NCBI GenBank assembly: GCA_035578155.1
Contig: JAPWDM010000001.1
Coordinates: forward strand, 81,015,561-81,079,560
Origin: Brachynemurus nebulosus
Lineage: Eukaryota > Arthropoda > Insecta > Neuroptera > Myrmeleontidae
DNA length: 64,000 bases
Direction: 5' to 3'
Part shown: piece after piece, positions 35,817 through 48,560 of the stretch
How the letters are laid out: each line of letters starts with the position of its first letter
Numbering within the stretch: the first letter of the stretch is position 1
Notes under the pieces: model-generated
Database searches by the model: none
What the model saw: only the letters and a program-made list of their open reading frames with translations
What the model was told of the DNA's origin: nothing
Position numbers and translations under genes: made by a program

Positions 35817-36500
35817 AAAAGAATTAAAATCCGAAATAAAACAAGATATATGTGATATTAAAATGAAAGTAAACGCTATTCAAAATATGTGTATAAATAT
35901 TAATGAAAAATTTAAATCTTTCAAAAATGCCATCACTAGAATTACCACCAGATAAGAACACATCGAAAATCTGGTAACATCGCTTAATAGATATCTCGAT
36001 AACCAAGAGCGAGCTCTAAAGAAAAATAATGTAATTATTTATGGAATAGAGGAGCCAGAGACTGAAACATTTTCCGAGCTGGAGGAAAAAGTACGCATTT
36101 TAATGATTGAAATAATTAATATCTCATTTCATATGAGTGATGTCAATTTTATAAAACGAATTGGTCATAAGCAGTCAAATAAAATGAGATCTGTTCTTCT
36201 ATCTTTAATCTCCTATCGAAAAAATTGAAATACTGTCAAATAAGAAGAACTTAAAAAATTACAATATCTATATAAATGAAGATTTAATCAAAAAAGACCG
36301 AGACTCAAAAAATTAACTGCTTCAACATGCCAAAAGGTTAAGAAATGAAGGAAAAATAGTTTCAGTAAAACACAATGGCCTATATGTTCGTGGTACCTTT
36401 TATAATAGAGAAGAACTTACCGAGGGTCTCGTCAACGCAACAATAGCAGATAAATACATAGAAAATGCAGAAGAGAACTCGGGAAACTCTATATTAGTAT
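35817..36500 (+). pseudogene. LINE ORF1 remnant (coiled coil + RRM-like)
   Basis: IKSEIK-type heptads with NAIQNMCININEKFKSFKNA lead into HIENLVTSLNRYLDNQERAL, then KKNNVIIYGIEEPETETFSE, VNFIKRIGHKQSNKMRSVLL, YNIYINEDLIKKDRDSKN and NEGKIVSVKHNGLYVRGTFY. This order of coiled coil, RRM-like fold and basic C-terminal region is that of L1-style ORF1 nucleic-acid chaperones. Stops (near 35955 and 36313) and frame changes (near 36220) break it. AACTCGGGAAACTCT is duplicated at 36476 and 36514. Confidence 0.7.
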
Positions 36501-36756
36501 AACTCCATATTAACTCGGGAAACTCTAAATGATACCACTGAAAATAATCAAAATAAATTTACGTCAAAAAAACAATCAGTACCTACGGAAACAGCTTAAC
36601 CATCCACTAGTAAGGAGAATGACATAAAATTTTCAACGCCCAGAAATTCTACTTTTAAGGGGCAAAGTACTCCTAACCTCAATCGAATAGAGAGGTTTCT
36701 TCGTTCGAGGCAACACTCAACCAAGAAATTCGATCCAAAAAGGACCACAACCAATC

Positions 36757-38485
36757 TTTGATTATAATCATGCCAATAAAGTCACTAAAAAAAGCAACAA
36801 AAACACCAACTTACCCTTTAAATTAGGCCTGTGGAATATATCTGGATTTTACAATCTATATGATTTGAATCAGCACGATGAACGAATTTTATGCAGTCGC
36901 TCCATTACAGCTTTAACTGAAACTTGGCTTGCTTCTGACCCAAAACAACTACCATAGTTTTTAAAGGAATATACACATGCTATCTGTATGGCAACTAAAC
37001 AGAAACAAAAAGGTAGATGTAGTGGTGGCCTTTCATTGTTTGTTAAAAAATCATTGAGTTTAAAAAGTGATAAGTGAATCAAATTTGTGGCTTTTTATTA
37101 AAATCAAAATTAATAGTGAAACTTACACTATTGGTTTAGTGTATTTACGGCCAGATTTAAATGATGAAATATGCATAAGTCTTTTATTTGAAACTATTAA
37201 TAATATTCTGATTAACAATGCAGATATTTCATTTTTGGCTGTGGGTGATTTTAATGCACGCATGGGGCTCCAAAATCAAATTGAACCCACATGTATAAAA
37301 AATTCAAGGCTCGAGCACAATAGAACATCCTTTGATCAGAAAACTAATAGAAGAGGGAACTTATTAGTTGAATATATGGAACTAAATAACTTTTTAGTGT
37401 TAAATGGGCGCACTTTAAGCGACCACCCCACAAACTACACTTATATGGAAACAACAGGGAAAAGTGTAATCGATCTTGTCTGGGCAAACTCGAACTGTGC
37501 AGACCAAATAGTTGATATGGCTGTAAATGATGATTTAGAAATATCAAGTCACTCATCAAGTCACTCTGTAACATTATACAAATCTTTCTCCAATTCGATT
37601 ATTATAGAAGATAATCACCAACAAGGAGACTTATTCATGTACCTGAATTGGAAATACGAACTGGCCAATCATTACAAGCAAAACTTAATGGTTATGGATT
37701 CGATCATCACCAACAATTGTAGCGATGTTAATCAACTTTACACAAATATGAAAGACACAATGGTAAAAACGGCTATTGACTCAGGTCTAGGTTACAAGCT
37801 GATGAATAATTCTCGACAACACAAATATAAAAATCCCTGGTATGATCATGAATGTGCAGAGATAAGAAAAAGAATGAGACAAGTACTTCGAATCTGTAAA
37901 AATAACAAATTTGAAGAAAAATTCGTCCAGGACTATACTGAAATTAAAAAACTTTATAAACAAGTAATTAACTTAAAAAGAGCTACATTTACGAAGCAGC
38001 AACTCGACGCCATTTCTAATGTCAAGAATGTTCACAAATTCTGGACCACAATTAGGAAATTTAATAGCAACACATATATTAAAACGGAAATTAACTTAGA
38101 TGAGTATGAAGTATATTTACAAGCAGTTTATGGCGAAAGAATAATAAACAATTCTCAGTTTTTTGATGTTAGTCATCCTTTCCTTGATACTAGTATATCA
38201 CTCGACGAACTTCAGCTAAGTCTGCATCATCTGGGAAGTAAGAAAGCAGCGGGTTTGGATGGAATTCTTGAGGAATTTTATAAATCTCTAACACCAGAAT
38301 GGGAACACTATTTACTCAATTTATTCAATGAGATTTGGCAAAACGAATGTTTTCCCGGAAAATGGGTTGAAAGTCGATTAATTCCGATACACAAAAAGGG
38401 AGTAACAAGTGATCCTAATAATTACAGGGGAATAGCTGTTCAAAATTGCATCACAAAAATCTTTACTGAGATTATATACAAGTAA
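36757..38485 (+). pseudogene. LINE ORF2: endonuclease and RT start
   Basis: Frame A (from about 36757) gives LGLWNISGFYNLYD, SITALTETWLASDP and RCSGGLSLFVKKS, with one stop near 36957. It shifts near 37070 to frame B, which is open for 472 codons to 38485. Frame B holds GLVYLRPD, AVGDFNARMG, RGNLLVEYMELNNFLVLNGR, NYTYMETTGKSVIDLVW and SSHSSSHSVTL (where SDHxP is usual), then a basic linker and the RT entry: LGSKKAAGLDGILEEFYKSL, FPGKWVESRLIPIHKKG and DPNNYRGIAVQNCITKIF. These are RT motifs 1-2. The GVPQG and YxDD motifs are missing. The long intact frame suggests a fairly young insertion. Confidence 0.85.
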
Positions 38486-38487
38486 CT

Positions 38488-39146
38488 TTATGTTTTTACA
38501 TACTGTAAGTAAACCGGACATTAATTTTGCAGTAAATGTTGTGTAAAAAGAGTTAGAAAATCCTTATAAAGAAAATTGGAATTTAGTAAAAAGAATCATG
38601 CGATATTTGAAAGGCAGTTTAGATTTTGGTTTACATTACACTAAAAATGGTAATTTCGAAGCATTTAATGATGCCGATTATGCAGGTGACAGAGAAACAC
38701 GAAAATCTACATCTGGTATTGTATGTATGTATGGAAATGCACCCATTACGTAGCAAAGTAAACGTCAACAATACGTCTCATTATCTACAACAGAAGCTGA
38801 ATATGTTAGCGCAGTGTCAGCAGCAAAATAAATAATTTGGTTAAAAAAGTTACTTAGTGATTGTAAAATAAATATTCTAGATTATACTTTGTTTATAGAC
38901 AATATGAGCGCGATAAAATTAATTAAAAATCCAGAATTTCATTAAAGGAGTAAACATATTGATGTAAAATATCATGTTATAAGAGATCTATATGAAAAAG
39001 GTTAAATCAATATGATGTATGTAAAAGGCGAAGATTAAAGGGGTGATATTTTCACGAAAGCGTCATCGAAACCAAGATTTGAATTTTTAAGAAGTAAATT
39101 AGGTCTCAAAAGTAAACACGAATTAAAAAACTTAATATTATTGTAA
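38488..39146 (+). pseudogene. Ty1/copia pol C-terminus (RNase H), many stops
   Basis: Reads FLHTVSKPDINFAVNVV, NWNLVKRIMRYLKGSLDFGL, FEAFNDADYAGDRETRKSTS, QYVSLSTTEAEYVSAVSAAK, IIWLKKLL, DNMSAIKLIKNPEFH, RSKHIDVKYHVIRDLYEKG and ADIFTK-like DIFTKASSKPRFEFLRSKLG. These are the signature blocks of copia RNase H and its tail. At least six in-frame stops replace expected Trp, Glu or Lys/Arg codons (for example PIT-stop-QSK, where W is usual), with no frameshift, so decay was mainly by point mutation. Protease, integrase and RT are absent. Confidence 0.92.
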
Positions 39147-39168
39147 GAATGTAAAGTTTTAGGCAGGG

Positions 39169-39433
39169 TGTTGTAGAATATTCATTTTATGGAAAACTCT
39201 ACATTCATAGATATACTATTAATGTATTATTTAAAAAAAATATTTATTAATTTATTTAATGTTTGAATAGTATTTGTTACAAGTTAGCCGTGGTTATGTT
39301 GAAATTATTCATTTTTATTTTATTTATTTATTTATTTTTTTTTTTTTTTGTTAATTGAATATTGAAAGTTAAATAATAAAGATTTTGTTCCTGCATTTTC
39401 CATACTTACTGTATTTTATTCAATATATTTACA
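39169..39433 (+). mobile_element. copia 3' LTR
   Basis: Starts TGTTGTAGAATATTC directly after the purine tract GGCAGGG and ends ATATATTTACA. It contains an AATAAA polyadenylation signal near 39374. About 265 bp long, a normal size for copia. The matching 5' LTR is not in the window. The right edge abuts satellite sequence in mid-unit. Confidence 0.75.
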
Positions 39434-42400
39434 TAAAAAGAGTTGTGTTGTATTGTGCTAGACGTGGGCTATAATGTGCCGTAAATAAAAATAAGTAAAT
39501 TTTGAAACCTGGTATTTTTACAGCCAAAAATTATTTTTAGACGTAATTTAGCCCCGCCATTTTCCTTTTTTTGCACAGAAAAGGTTGTGCTCTATTGCGC
39601 CAGACATGTGACGCCATGTGCCGTAAATAAAAAAATTATTTTATTAAAATTACGACTTTTATAGCTAGAAACTATTTTTGGGCGTCAAGTTAGCCCCGCT
39701 ATTTTCTTTTTTTAAATAGAAAAGGTTGCGCTACATTGTGCTAGACATGTACTACCATGTGCCGTAAATAAAAAAAATAAATTTTTAAAATTACGATTTT
39801 TACAGCCAGTTTTTGAGTGTAAACATAACCCCGCCATTTTGTTTTTTCAAACAAAAATGGTTGTTCTGTATTGTGCTAGATATGTGCTATCATGTGCCGT
39901 GAATAAAAAAACATTTTGTTGAAAATTACGATTTTTACAGCCAGTTTTTGAGTGCAAAGTTAACCTCGCCATTTATTTATTTATTTATTTTTTTTTAACA
40001 AAAAAGGTTGTTCTGTGGTGTACTATACTCGTATATGTGCTACCATGTGCCGTAAATGCCTAGCTGACAGTTCATGTTATTAAATTATTGCTACAAATTT
40101 TCATAATACAAACACAAATTAATTTAAAAAGAAAAAAAATAGAAACGGCATAGCCGGGTAAGATAGGGAAAACGGCCCTTGATGCAAAATTGATTGTTTT
40201 TATAGGAAATAATACTCCTTAGCCCCAGACACATTCCTGCCAAATTTCAACCCTCCGAGGCAAATAGTTTATGAATACACAGACAAAAATTTTCAAAAAA
40301 AATTTTTTTGATGAAATTACTGAGCCGATTTATTTGAGTTTAATAAATATTGTGTACCCACCTTAGCCAAAGTAATAAAAAAAAATTAACGTTATATCCC
40401 TTTATTATACTAATTTTTTTAAGTTTTTAAATTTAAGTAAATTTTTTTTGGCACTTACACATTAGCGACACCCACCGTTTTTTGTCCAATAATATGTCTC
40501 TTAGTACTCTATAACATATATATTTACGGAAAAATTTTAGTTGGTAGAACATAGTAATATTTCTATACAAATGCATGCCATGTTCGGTACCAGATGTATT
40601 ACTTACGTATAAAAAGGACCACAAGTAAAGCATCTACCTGATTTCTAAAACACAGTCTACGAGTGCAATAAAATGTTCTTTTCTCCCCCGAGTTGCAGTT
40701 CTTGGAGTTCCTGTGCCGGTCTAATAAAATATATATTTTGACTTGTTATAAAAAATATGTTTTAACTTGTTAAAAAATAATTTTCAAGGTTTTTACCAAG
40801 AATCTGAATATTTGAATGAAATCAATAAAATTATCTCAACATACTTACTAATTAAAATTACATCTAACTCAACAAAAATTATAAGTTTTAGAAACTTTAT
40901 TTAAATAAAGATAATAATAATAACAATAATACGTCTTAAATGTTATATTTCTTTAATAATAAAAAACATTAACTGAATAGATTGGAACAAAAAACTTCAA
41001 CAATGTATAGTAATAACAACAGTCCGGCTAAAACCTGTTGTAGTTATAAAAGTATGTTGGTAAATTACATGTAGGTACATATAACTAACTTGAAGAAGGT
41101 AATGTACATGTGTGCGCAATATGTAGTTCGTCCCTCTCACTTGATGTTTTTGTTGCACTTCTTAAGGGGATGCAGAGAGTGGATTTTTTCTGTAATAAAA
41201 TTGCATACGTTCATAACTACGACAAACAAGCTTAGACAAACGTCTACCTTTATCTGCTGTTTGTCTCCTTTTGTTAACACGATGACGGGTCATGGGGAAT
41301 TACAACGAAACGACCAACTGGTATACTATTTTGACAGCTAATAAACTTTGTATGAAATTGTTGACGTCGTAAGACGTGGTGTATAAGCTAAGAAAGTTTC
41401 ACTTGACGTCTTACAAAGGAAAAAACTCGAACAAAAGAGAAATCAATATCTATTTTGTTTTATTAATAAAAAAAGGCAACCGGCAGATAATGTTGGACTT
41501 TTGTAAATTTAAACTAGTTTATCGTAGTACGTAATTGTATTATTTTAGAAATAGGGTAGATATTTTACTTTATAGTCCTTTTTATACATAAGTAATATAT
41601 GTAGTACCGAACATGGTATGCATTTGTATTGAAATATTACTATGTTCTACCAACTAAAATTTTTCCATAAAAATATATGTTACACAGTACTAAGAGACAT
41701 ATTATTGAACAAAAAATGGTGGGTGTCGCTAACGCGTAAGTGCCAAAAAAAATTTACTTAAATTAAAAAATTTTAAAAAATTAGCATAATAAGGGGATAT
41801 AACATTAATTTTTTTTAATTACTTTGCCTAAGGTGGGTTACAATATATATTAAACTCAAATAAATCGACTCAGTAAATTTTTCAAAAAAAAATTGTTTCG
41901 AACATTTTTGTCTGTTTGTGTATTCATAAACTATTAGCCTTGGAGGGTTGATATTTAGCAGGAATGTATCTGGGGCTAAGAAGTATTCTTTCCTATAAAA
42001 ACAATTAATTTTCCGTCGAGGGCCGTTTTCCCTATTTTACTCGGCTATGCCCTTTCTCGTGTTAACAAGTAAAAAAAAATTGTTAAGTGCGTGCTAAACA
42101 CGCATTAAACCAGGATTTCTCATCAGTTTTCACCACTTTCGTTACGTAGGTAGTTTAAAAAAATTGAAATGTTTAACAGTTAAAATAAAATATCTTTATA
42201 AAATTAATTCCTTATAATTAATTTTAAAATAATTAAATAAATAAAATGGGTGACCAGCGTAACCAGCATGCTTCTACACATCAGTCGTGAGAGTTGCTTT
42301 TATTTTATGTATTTTTTCTTGCATAGTAATGTGGCTAAAGATGCGTTTTACGCACTAGCACAATTATTGCCATCGAGTTACTATTTTTATTCATTAAAAA

Positions 42401-43505
42401 TTAGGTAAAAACATTTGTCATGAAAAGTGAAAATTCTATGAATTTACTAGTATTTCGCATAATGATGGGGATTTGAGTGTTTTCTAAAAGCGAAACATTA
42501 CTTGGTGCAAGATGTCAATTCTAATAGACCATTTTTTTTTACTTTGATAAATTTCGGCTTTTCGAAATTTTGGTTTGAAAAAAAAAAAATAAATAAATAA
42601 TAATTTCAAGTCTTTAAGTCAAAAACTAGTATTTAAAAAAAAAAAAGCTAGTTTCCTTTCAAAAACTTTATTGTTGTGTCAGATAGTGTTATTCAAGCAC
42701 AAAAAATTTTCCAAATGACAAAAATTCCAAAGGTTAATAGATTTTAAATCACAGCAAAAATTATAAAAATTCATAACGATTTCTTTATTAATAACGGAAA
42801 AAAAATTATTTTTGTGTAGCTTGGGAAAGGTGATCGGTAATTGAATTTTGCAAGTCGTGCTGAGTTATTCTACTCTAAGTTTATAGGGTTCATGTCTAGA
42901 TAACAAAAATTAGTTTTACATATTCACAAATGGCCAGAATAACAAAATAGGTTCGTTATAATATTTTGAATTTGAAATAATTAATTTTATTTTAATTTTT
43001 ATTTACGGCACATGGTAGCATATATTTAGCACAATACAAAACAACCATTTTTGTTTGAAAAAAATCAAAAGGCGGAGGCTATCTTTACACCCAAAAACTG
43101 GCTTGAAATATTGCAATTTTCAAAATTTATTTTTTTTATTTACGGCACATGGTAGCACATGCCTAGCACAATGAAGCACGACCTTTTCTATTTAAAAAAA
43201 AAGAAAATGGTGGGGCTAACTTGACGCTCAAAAATAGTTTTTAGCTATAAAAGTCGTAATTTTAAAAACATAATTTTTTATTTACGGCACATGGTGGTAC
43301 GTGTCTGGCACAATGCAGCACAACCTCTTCTGTGCAAGAAAAGGAGAATGGCGGGGTCAACGCACGTCCAAAAATAATTATTGACTGTAAAAATCCCAGG
43401 TTTCAAAATTTACTTATTTTTATTTACGGCACGTTACAGCACACGTCTAGCACAATACAGCATAACCCTTTTTATTTAAAAAAAATAAAATCGCGGGGTT
43501 ATCTT
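39434..43505. repeat. 4-kb palindrome with inverted ~140-bp satellite arrays at its ends
   Basis: Left: five tandem units (39434-40075), each with ATTGTGCTAGACATGT and ATGTGCCGTAAATAAA, spaced about 134-154 bp. Right: four units in reverse complement (42960-43505). Inside them, 40144-40640 pairs with about 41560-42060 (CGGCATAGCCGGGTAAGATA, ATTACTATGTTCTACCAAC). The central ~900 bp is unique. The right half has about 900 bp more between arm and array. ORFs in it (for example 41090-41341) show no motif. Arrays inside large foldback or Helitron-like elements are known, but I cannot place this one. Confidence 0.85.
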
Positions 43506-44380
43506 GATTCACATCTACGGTTCCCTGTTTAACTCTACAAAACATTCACCTTCACCTGCAGCAACTAGGACAAAATCAGCATACTTTGGTGCTACTAATG
43601 TAATTTCGTTTGGAGATCTCATGCAGTTGCCACCAATGTCCAGAATCAACGGTGGTTCTTACTGCTTTCGGGAGCCTTCGAACTTAACCGGTAAACCAGT
43701 CTTTGGCAGTTGTTCAAATTTTGTGAATTACCTCAGAATATGAGACAAGCAGGAGACAGTATCTTCGTAGACATCCTCAACAACCTTCGAGTTGAAGAAT
43801 TAACGACGGATCAGATTTTGGACAGCCGCAGAGTCTCGTTGAAAGGATTAGGATTTTTCCAACGACCAAACAAGTTAATATTTACAACTCAACAATGACT
43901 GTACAGTTGGGAAAATCTTCAAAGCTGTACGACGTTAACGCAGTTTATATTTCCCTGGAAGCTAAAACCTATGGTCTGTGCCTCCGTAAAGAGTACATAT
44001 CCGATTATTCAAATAAGACGGCGGCTTTTTGAATATCCTAAGTATTGGAACTGGCTCGCGAGTAATGTTACGCCGTAACATTAATGTCAGCCAAAGCCTA
44101 GTGAATGGTGCTATGGGTGTTATTCGAAGTATAAAGTGGCCATTTCTTCGCAGAGACTAGGCGAATTACCTCAAGCTGTATTCGTGGAATTTGACGGCCC
44201 GACCATCAAGGATAATAAACCAGGTGTGTTGTTCGTATTGCGCCCTCAATTGTTGAGTTTGATGCACTTGGAAGTCAAGGAAAAGTTAAACGGAGAATGC
44301 TCCCATTAATGCTTTATTGGGCTGTAACGATACTCAAGTTACAGGAAACCACCATAGATCGGGCTGTCGTGAATTTTAGC
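43506..44380 (+). pseudogene. Pif1-like (Helitron-type) helicase remnant
   Basis: FGDLMQLPPMSRINGGSYCF (near 43610), LWQLFKFCEL and NMRQAGDSIFVDILNNLR (43738-43790) give helicase motifs II-III and the following conserved block. Later come IGTGSRVMLRRNINVSQSLV with NGAMGVIRSIKWPFLRR, and near the end LPLMLYWAVTI followed by a TTIDRAVVNF-like motif VI region. Many frame changes and stops. Pif1-family helicases unwind DNA. In insects, multi-copy degenerate forms usually come from Helitrons, and the neighbouring repeats fit that. No HUH Rep domain is seen. The fragment begins exactly at the palindrome's right edge. Confidence 0.75.
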
Positions 44381-45535
44381 TCTGTATTCTTTTGTATAAA
44401 ACAATGGCTAACCCTTGCAGAAAATTTATATTTAAGTTTATAAAACTCAGCTTCAATTTTCTGTGCGATCATTGGGTGTTGAGATATCGATGGTCAAAGA
44501 TGAAATGACCCTTTTCTATTCAAAGTCCAATATCTCAGCGAGAAGTGGTCGCATCAAAGTCTAAAAAAAAAGCAAATTAAAGCTGAGTGAACAACAAGTT
44601 ATCCGGTCCATATGGTGGTTAAGTCGGAAAACTTTTTTTCAAGTCCGTGCCCTCCCCCCCCCAAAAAAAAGCAAAAAACTAAAAAATTTCGAAAATTTTT
44701 TTTCACGGGGTTTATTAGGATTGAACGATACACGCTGCTTTGAAAATTTTTTCATTACATGGTCTCAAAACTAGACACTTCAAGTTTTAAATTGCTTTTT
44801 TAAGACTCCGATACGATGATTTTTTTACAAAGATAAAACCATTCTAAAAATATCTTGTCAAACAGACACTTTTTTCGTATGAAGCACAAAATATTGCAAT
44901 TCGTATTTAAAAAGAGCCAATTTTCTTAAAAATATAAAATTACAGATTTAGAACTTGTTCAGCTTTGTTTTTAAATGTAACATGGAAATTGAGATCTACA
45001 CCTGTAGCACGTACATAGAAAATTTCATGTTCATAGGCCGAAAGATGTAGGAATTATCGGGGTGTGACAAACAAACATAAATGTTTCCGAAATTTTTACT
45101 TCGGGATTCTAAAACGGACTATTTTAACAGCAAGGATACTTAAGTATGTTACGTAGGGATATATAGACGATGTTAGTTCTTAAATTTTTACTTCGGAACC
45201 TTAAAATGAATATTTATTTTACTTATTTTAAACATTGTCTAGATAAAATTTCAGATAACGTTATCTGGATAAGCACAATATTGGTTTCGGAACACAAAAA
45301 AATACTCATGTTCCAAACTCCAAACTCATTACTGTACTCCGTGGAAGTCTTTGATCGCACTTGTCGAAAAATCAGTCGTCGTTTTTTAAATAGATGAAAT
45401 GAATGAAATTGTAATTTTTAGTCTTATTTAATTTTAAGCAAGTCACCTGTCTCTCATTTTATAATTTAAATATGTCCACCAAAACTATCTTGTATTTTAT
45501 ACTTTAAATGTATTTCTGAATTTTAAAAATTGTTA

Positions 45536-45540
<5 letters not shown>
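44381..45540. other. No gene recognised
   Basis: Non-coding, AT-rich. A C9 run (44654) is followed by A8. Phrases like TCAAAACTAGACACTTCAAG hint at transposon UTR sequence. Confidence 0.45.

Positions 45541-45618
<78 letters not shown>
45541..45618. repeat. (TA)n microsatellite
   Basis: Uninterrupted TA ending four bases before a MITE. Confidence 0.95.
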
Positions 45619-45621
<3 letters not shown>

Positions 45622-45622
45622 A

Positions 45623-46178
45623 ACAAGGAAAGGTATCCAACTGTATCTCTCAAAAATTTTTGAAACTTTAGTGGATTTTAGATCTTATTAAAACTAATCC
45701 AAAGCCATATTTCGTTCGCGCCCATAAGCGGTTTAAGGGGGTGAAACCCCTGAAAATTTGAGTTTTTTTCAATTTTCTTAAATATCTTGGAAATGGTAAG
45801 AGCTTTGGTAGGGAAACTATATATATATTTGTAAATGACACTTTAAGATCTTTATTGTGATACTAAAATTAAAGTTATAAAATAATTGGGGTTTCATCCT
45901 CCACCCCCAACCCCTAATTTTATCAGGTATTTCTTGGTAAAAGAGGAGGCTGTTATGTGTAAATAAATGAATTTTTAATGAATCTATTTTACACCACACC
46001 AGTTAATTTCTTTTTGCATAAATACATTCTTTGCTAATATTAACTTTTTGATTTAATAATGAGCAAAAATATGGTCAAACAATCTCGTATTTTAGTAATG
46101 AATTGTTAGTTTTAATAAGATCTACAATCCACAATTTTCCAAATTTTCTGAGAGATACGGTTGGATACCTTTCCTTGT
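45623..46178. mobile_element. 556-bp MITE with ~75-bp TIRs
   Basis: ACAAGGAAAGGTATCCAACT at 45623 is matched by its reverse complement ending at 46178, with one mismatch. Similarity continues about 75 bases inward (TAGATCTTATTAAAACTAA). The interior has GGGGGTGAAACCCC and a rich C-tract but no ORF of note. Confidence 0.85.
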
Positions 46179-46287
46179 ACGTAATTTTTGAAACTACCGT
46201 ACTGAAATTGTTTTATATTATTTACCATTATTAAATTTATGTTGGTTTTCTATTCTATTTGACTATTTTTAAGATTCTGATTTTGTT

Positions 46288-46352
46288 ATAATAATAATAA
46301 TAATAACAATAATAATAATAATAATATTTATTTATTCTAATAATAATAATAT
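46288..46352. repeat. (AAT)n microsatellite
   Basis: ATA/AAT repeats with one AAC variant and a TTTATTTATT break. Confidence 0.9.
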
Positions 46353-46429
46353 CTTACAAAAGATGTTGCACACATCAAGGGAAGCAGAGCATACTTATTT
46401 AATTGCTAAAACATACAGCCCAAGAGCGC

Positions 46430-46875
46430 ACCGTATGCAAAACCTATGTATAAGATACATGAACGATTTTTTGTGAGTAAGTAGTACTACCCCAGACCTA
46501 AAGCGAGCCTCCTTTAGAATTGTCAAATTTTGTACGCATGATAAAAATCTGATATCACTTCCGGTTATGGTTTTGTTATGTCATCAAATACATTACACCG
46601 AAATGAAGGTTTCGAGGTTCAAAATAAAAATATCGAGGGCTACCTAGCCTTAGAATTTGCAACACTGAGGCTGCTTTCACTGAAAAAGAAAACTTTCAAT
46701 GAGAGCAGCCTCAGTGTTGCGAATTACTAAGGCTTGGTAGCCCTTGATATTTTTATTTTATCATGCGGACAAAATTTGGCAATTCTAAAGAGGCTTCCTT
46801 TAGGTCTGGGGTAGTAGTACTTAGTCACAAAAAATTGCTCATGTATCTTATACATAGGTTTTGCATACGACGCGG
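46430..46875. mobile_element. Foldback element, 446 bp
   Basis: The left arm (46430-46685) and right arm (46693-46875) are inverted copies: GCAAAACCTATGTATAAGAT, TACTACCCCAGACCTAAAG, AGTGTTGCAAATTC-type blocks and a GAAAGCAGCCTCAGTGTTGC-like tip. The left arm has about 70 bp extra (46545-46615). The stem tip is GC-richer than the surrounding DNA. Confidence 0.85.
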
Positions 46876-48129
46876 CGGACTTTTGGGGTAATAGTAAATA
46901 TATGTCCGTAGGTGTAAAAACTATTTATTTGCATGTTTATTTGGTTATTCCAAAATTATTTACAATCAATATTTAATAAATAAAACAGTGCGTGATACAA
47001 CACTGATAGTAATTGTTATTATAAAATAACAGAATATTAATTTAACGCCATTTAAAAATTTTGACAATGATATATGAATTTTTATTAATAATGAAATTTT
47101 CTACAATTAATTTTTATTTAAAAAATGTATGATACACGTCTATTTTATAAATATAATTAATTATTCGTCCATTGTATGTACATGTTTCTTTACTTTTTCT
47201 GTTACCTATTATATATATTATTATCAGTATTATTAATTATTTAAAATTTTTTCTTAAATTCTAAATAAAAGTAAAACCTGCAAAGTAGATGGATTCCAGG
47301 GAATGAATTTTTCGCTTATTATCTACGTATTTTATTAAAGATTTATACATACTTTAGGCATTAAATTTGATCTGAAAGTTAATATAAATAAACAAGTATG
47401 TACTATATAATGATTTAGTGTATATTATTGTATCCCGTTTCAAATACAATTGAGCATGAGTCATCGTTAAAAAATTAAATAATTCTTAGAAACAAATCAA
47501 TCTTCTATCTTTTCTAAAAACAAACTGCAAATTTAAAATTTCCGCATTTGTAACAATGAAAGAGATAAACCTAAGAAAACGGGAATTCTTTAAATTCGTA
47601 AGTGATGATTCATGCTTAAATTTAAGTGAAATAGATTATACAAAAATTGTTTTAGTACTTTTTGGTCACATATTGTATATTATAATGAATATCTTTTCAA
47701 TTACTTTTCGAAATGCTACTAATTCTCAATACACAATATGACAAAAAGTACGACATGATTTTCACTAAATTCAATTACTTTAAAGAACATGGCTGTTTTT
47801 TCTTAATCGCTGTTACTAATTTTCCGTCGGTGGAATCACATTATAAAACTCATGTTTGCGCCATCCGGCGAATTTTAACCGACCCAACAGCGGAATAACT
47901 ACATTAAGATGAAAAAAAACATTTAAAATACTCTAAATGTTTTGGGATCACAGCATTTTATTTAATTTTTTCAATAATACAGATATGTCCGTTGATAAAT
48001 CAATTTATATAGCATTTTTGCTTGTATTCATACACATATTCATACATGTATGAAGTGGTATCACCAAGAAGCAACAGTTATGCGGTGTATATATCGAAGG
48101 AGATCGGACACAGCTAAATATCAACTGAT
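46876..48129. other. No gene recognised; holds a repeat shared with 33870-34085
   Basis: 47425-47640 is an inverted copy of the 33870-34085 sequence. Two 61-codon ORFs follow (47556 on, 47713 on) without known motifs. Confidence 0.55.
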
Positions 48130-48560
48130 GCGACGCGATATACTAGTAGTAGATAGTTTTGGAGAGTTCTGAGTTCTCCTCCCCTCCTCACGATTTTTTG
48201 ACTGACCTCGGGAGGAGGTGAAACGATCGGGGTGGTTCTAGAAACCTCCGGCGGTGGGATAGAGTAATGTGAACGAAAATTTTTTCTAATCTAACGGAAC
48301 CCAACGGAACTTGATCTAACCTAACCTAACCTAACAAAATTTTTTCTAACCTAACCGAAACAAAGAATTCAAATTTTCCCTAATAGATGGCGCAGCCACC
48401 TTCGAGCCCTGTAAATTCCAAGTTTCACTAATAGATGGCACTGAACACTAGCGAACTCTGTGCGTAAATTGGAAAAATTGTCAATAGATGGGGCTGAAAA
48501 TCCTTTGATAGCTATATTATTTTCTCACTTCTAGATGGCGCTGAACACTAGCGAACTCTA
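48130..48560. repeat. Second copy of the CCTAA-like / TAGATGGCGC repeat
   Basis: Same order and orientation as 25170-25690: TTCTAGAAACCTCCGG, GTGAACGAAAATTTTTTCTAA, (CTAAC)4 at about 48317-48336, then TAGATGGCGC-type motifs at 48384-48393, 48432-48440, 48485-48494 and 48532-48541. Confidence 0.8.

Larger units (their letters stand above)
35817..38485 (+). mobile_element. Second LINE, 3'-truncated, clade uncertain
   Basis: An ORF1 remnant (coiled coil plus RRM-like) is followed by an ORF2 with endonuclease and the start of reverse transcriptase, cut off at 38485 before the catalytic RT motifs. Copia sequence begins a few bases later, so the truncation is a junction between elements. It starts right next to the Tc1 end. 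It is unlike the Jockey copy at 7620 and the I-type copy at 59341. Confidence 0.8.

Noticed and set aside
41090..41341. 83-codon ORF in the centre of the 4-kb palindrome
   Set aside because: No recognisable domain and no supporting splice or promoter signal.
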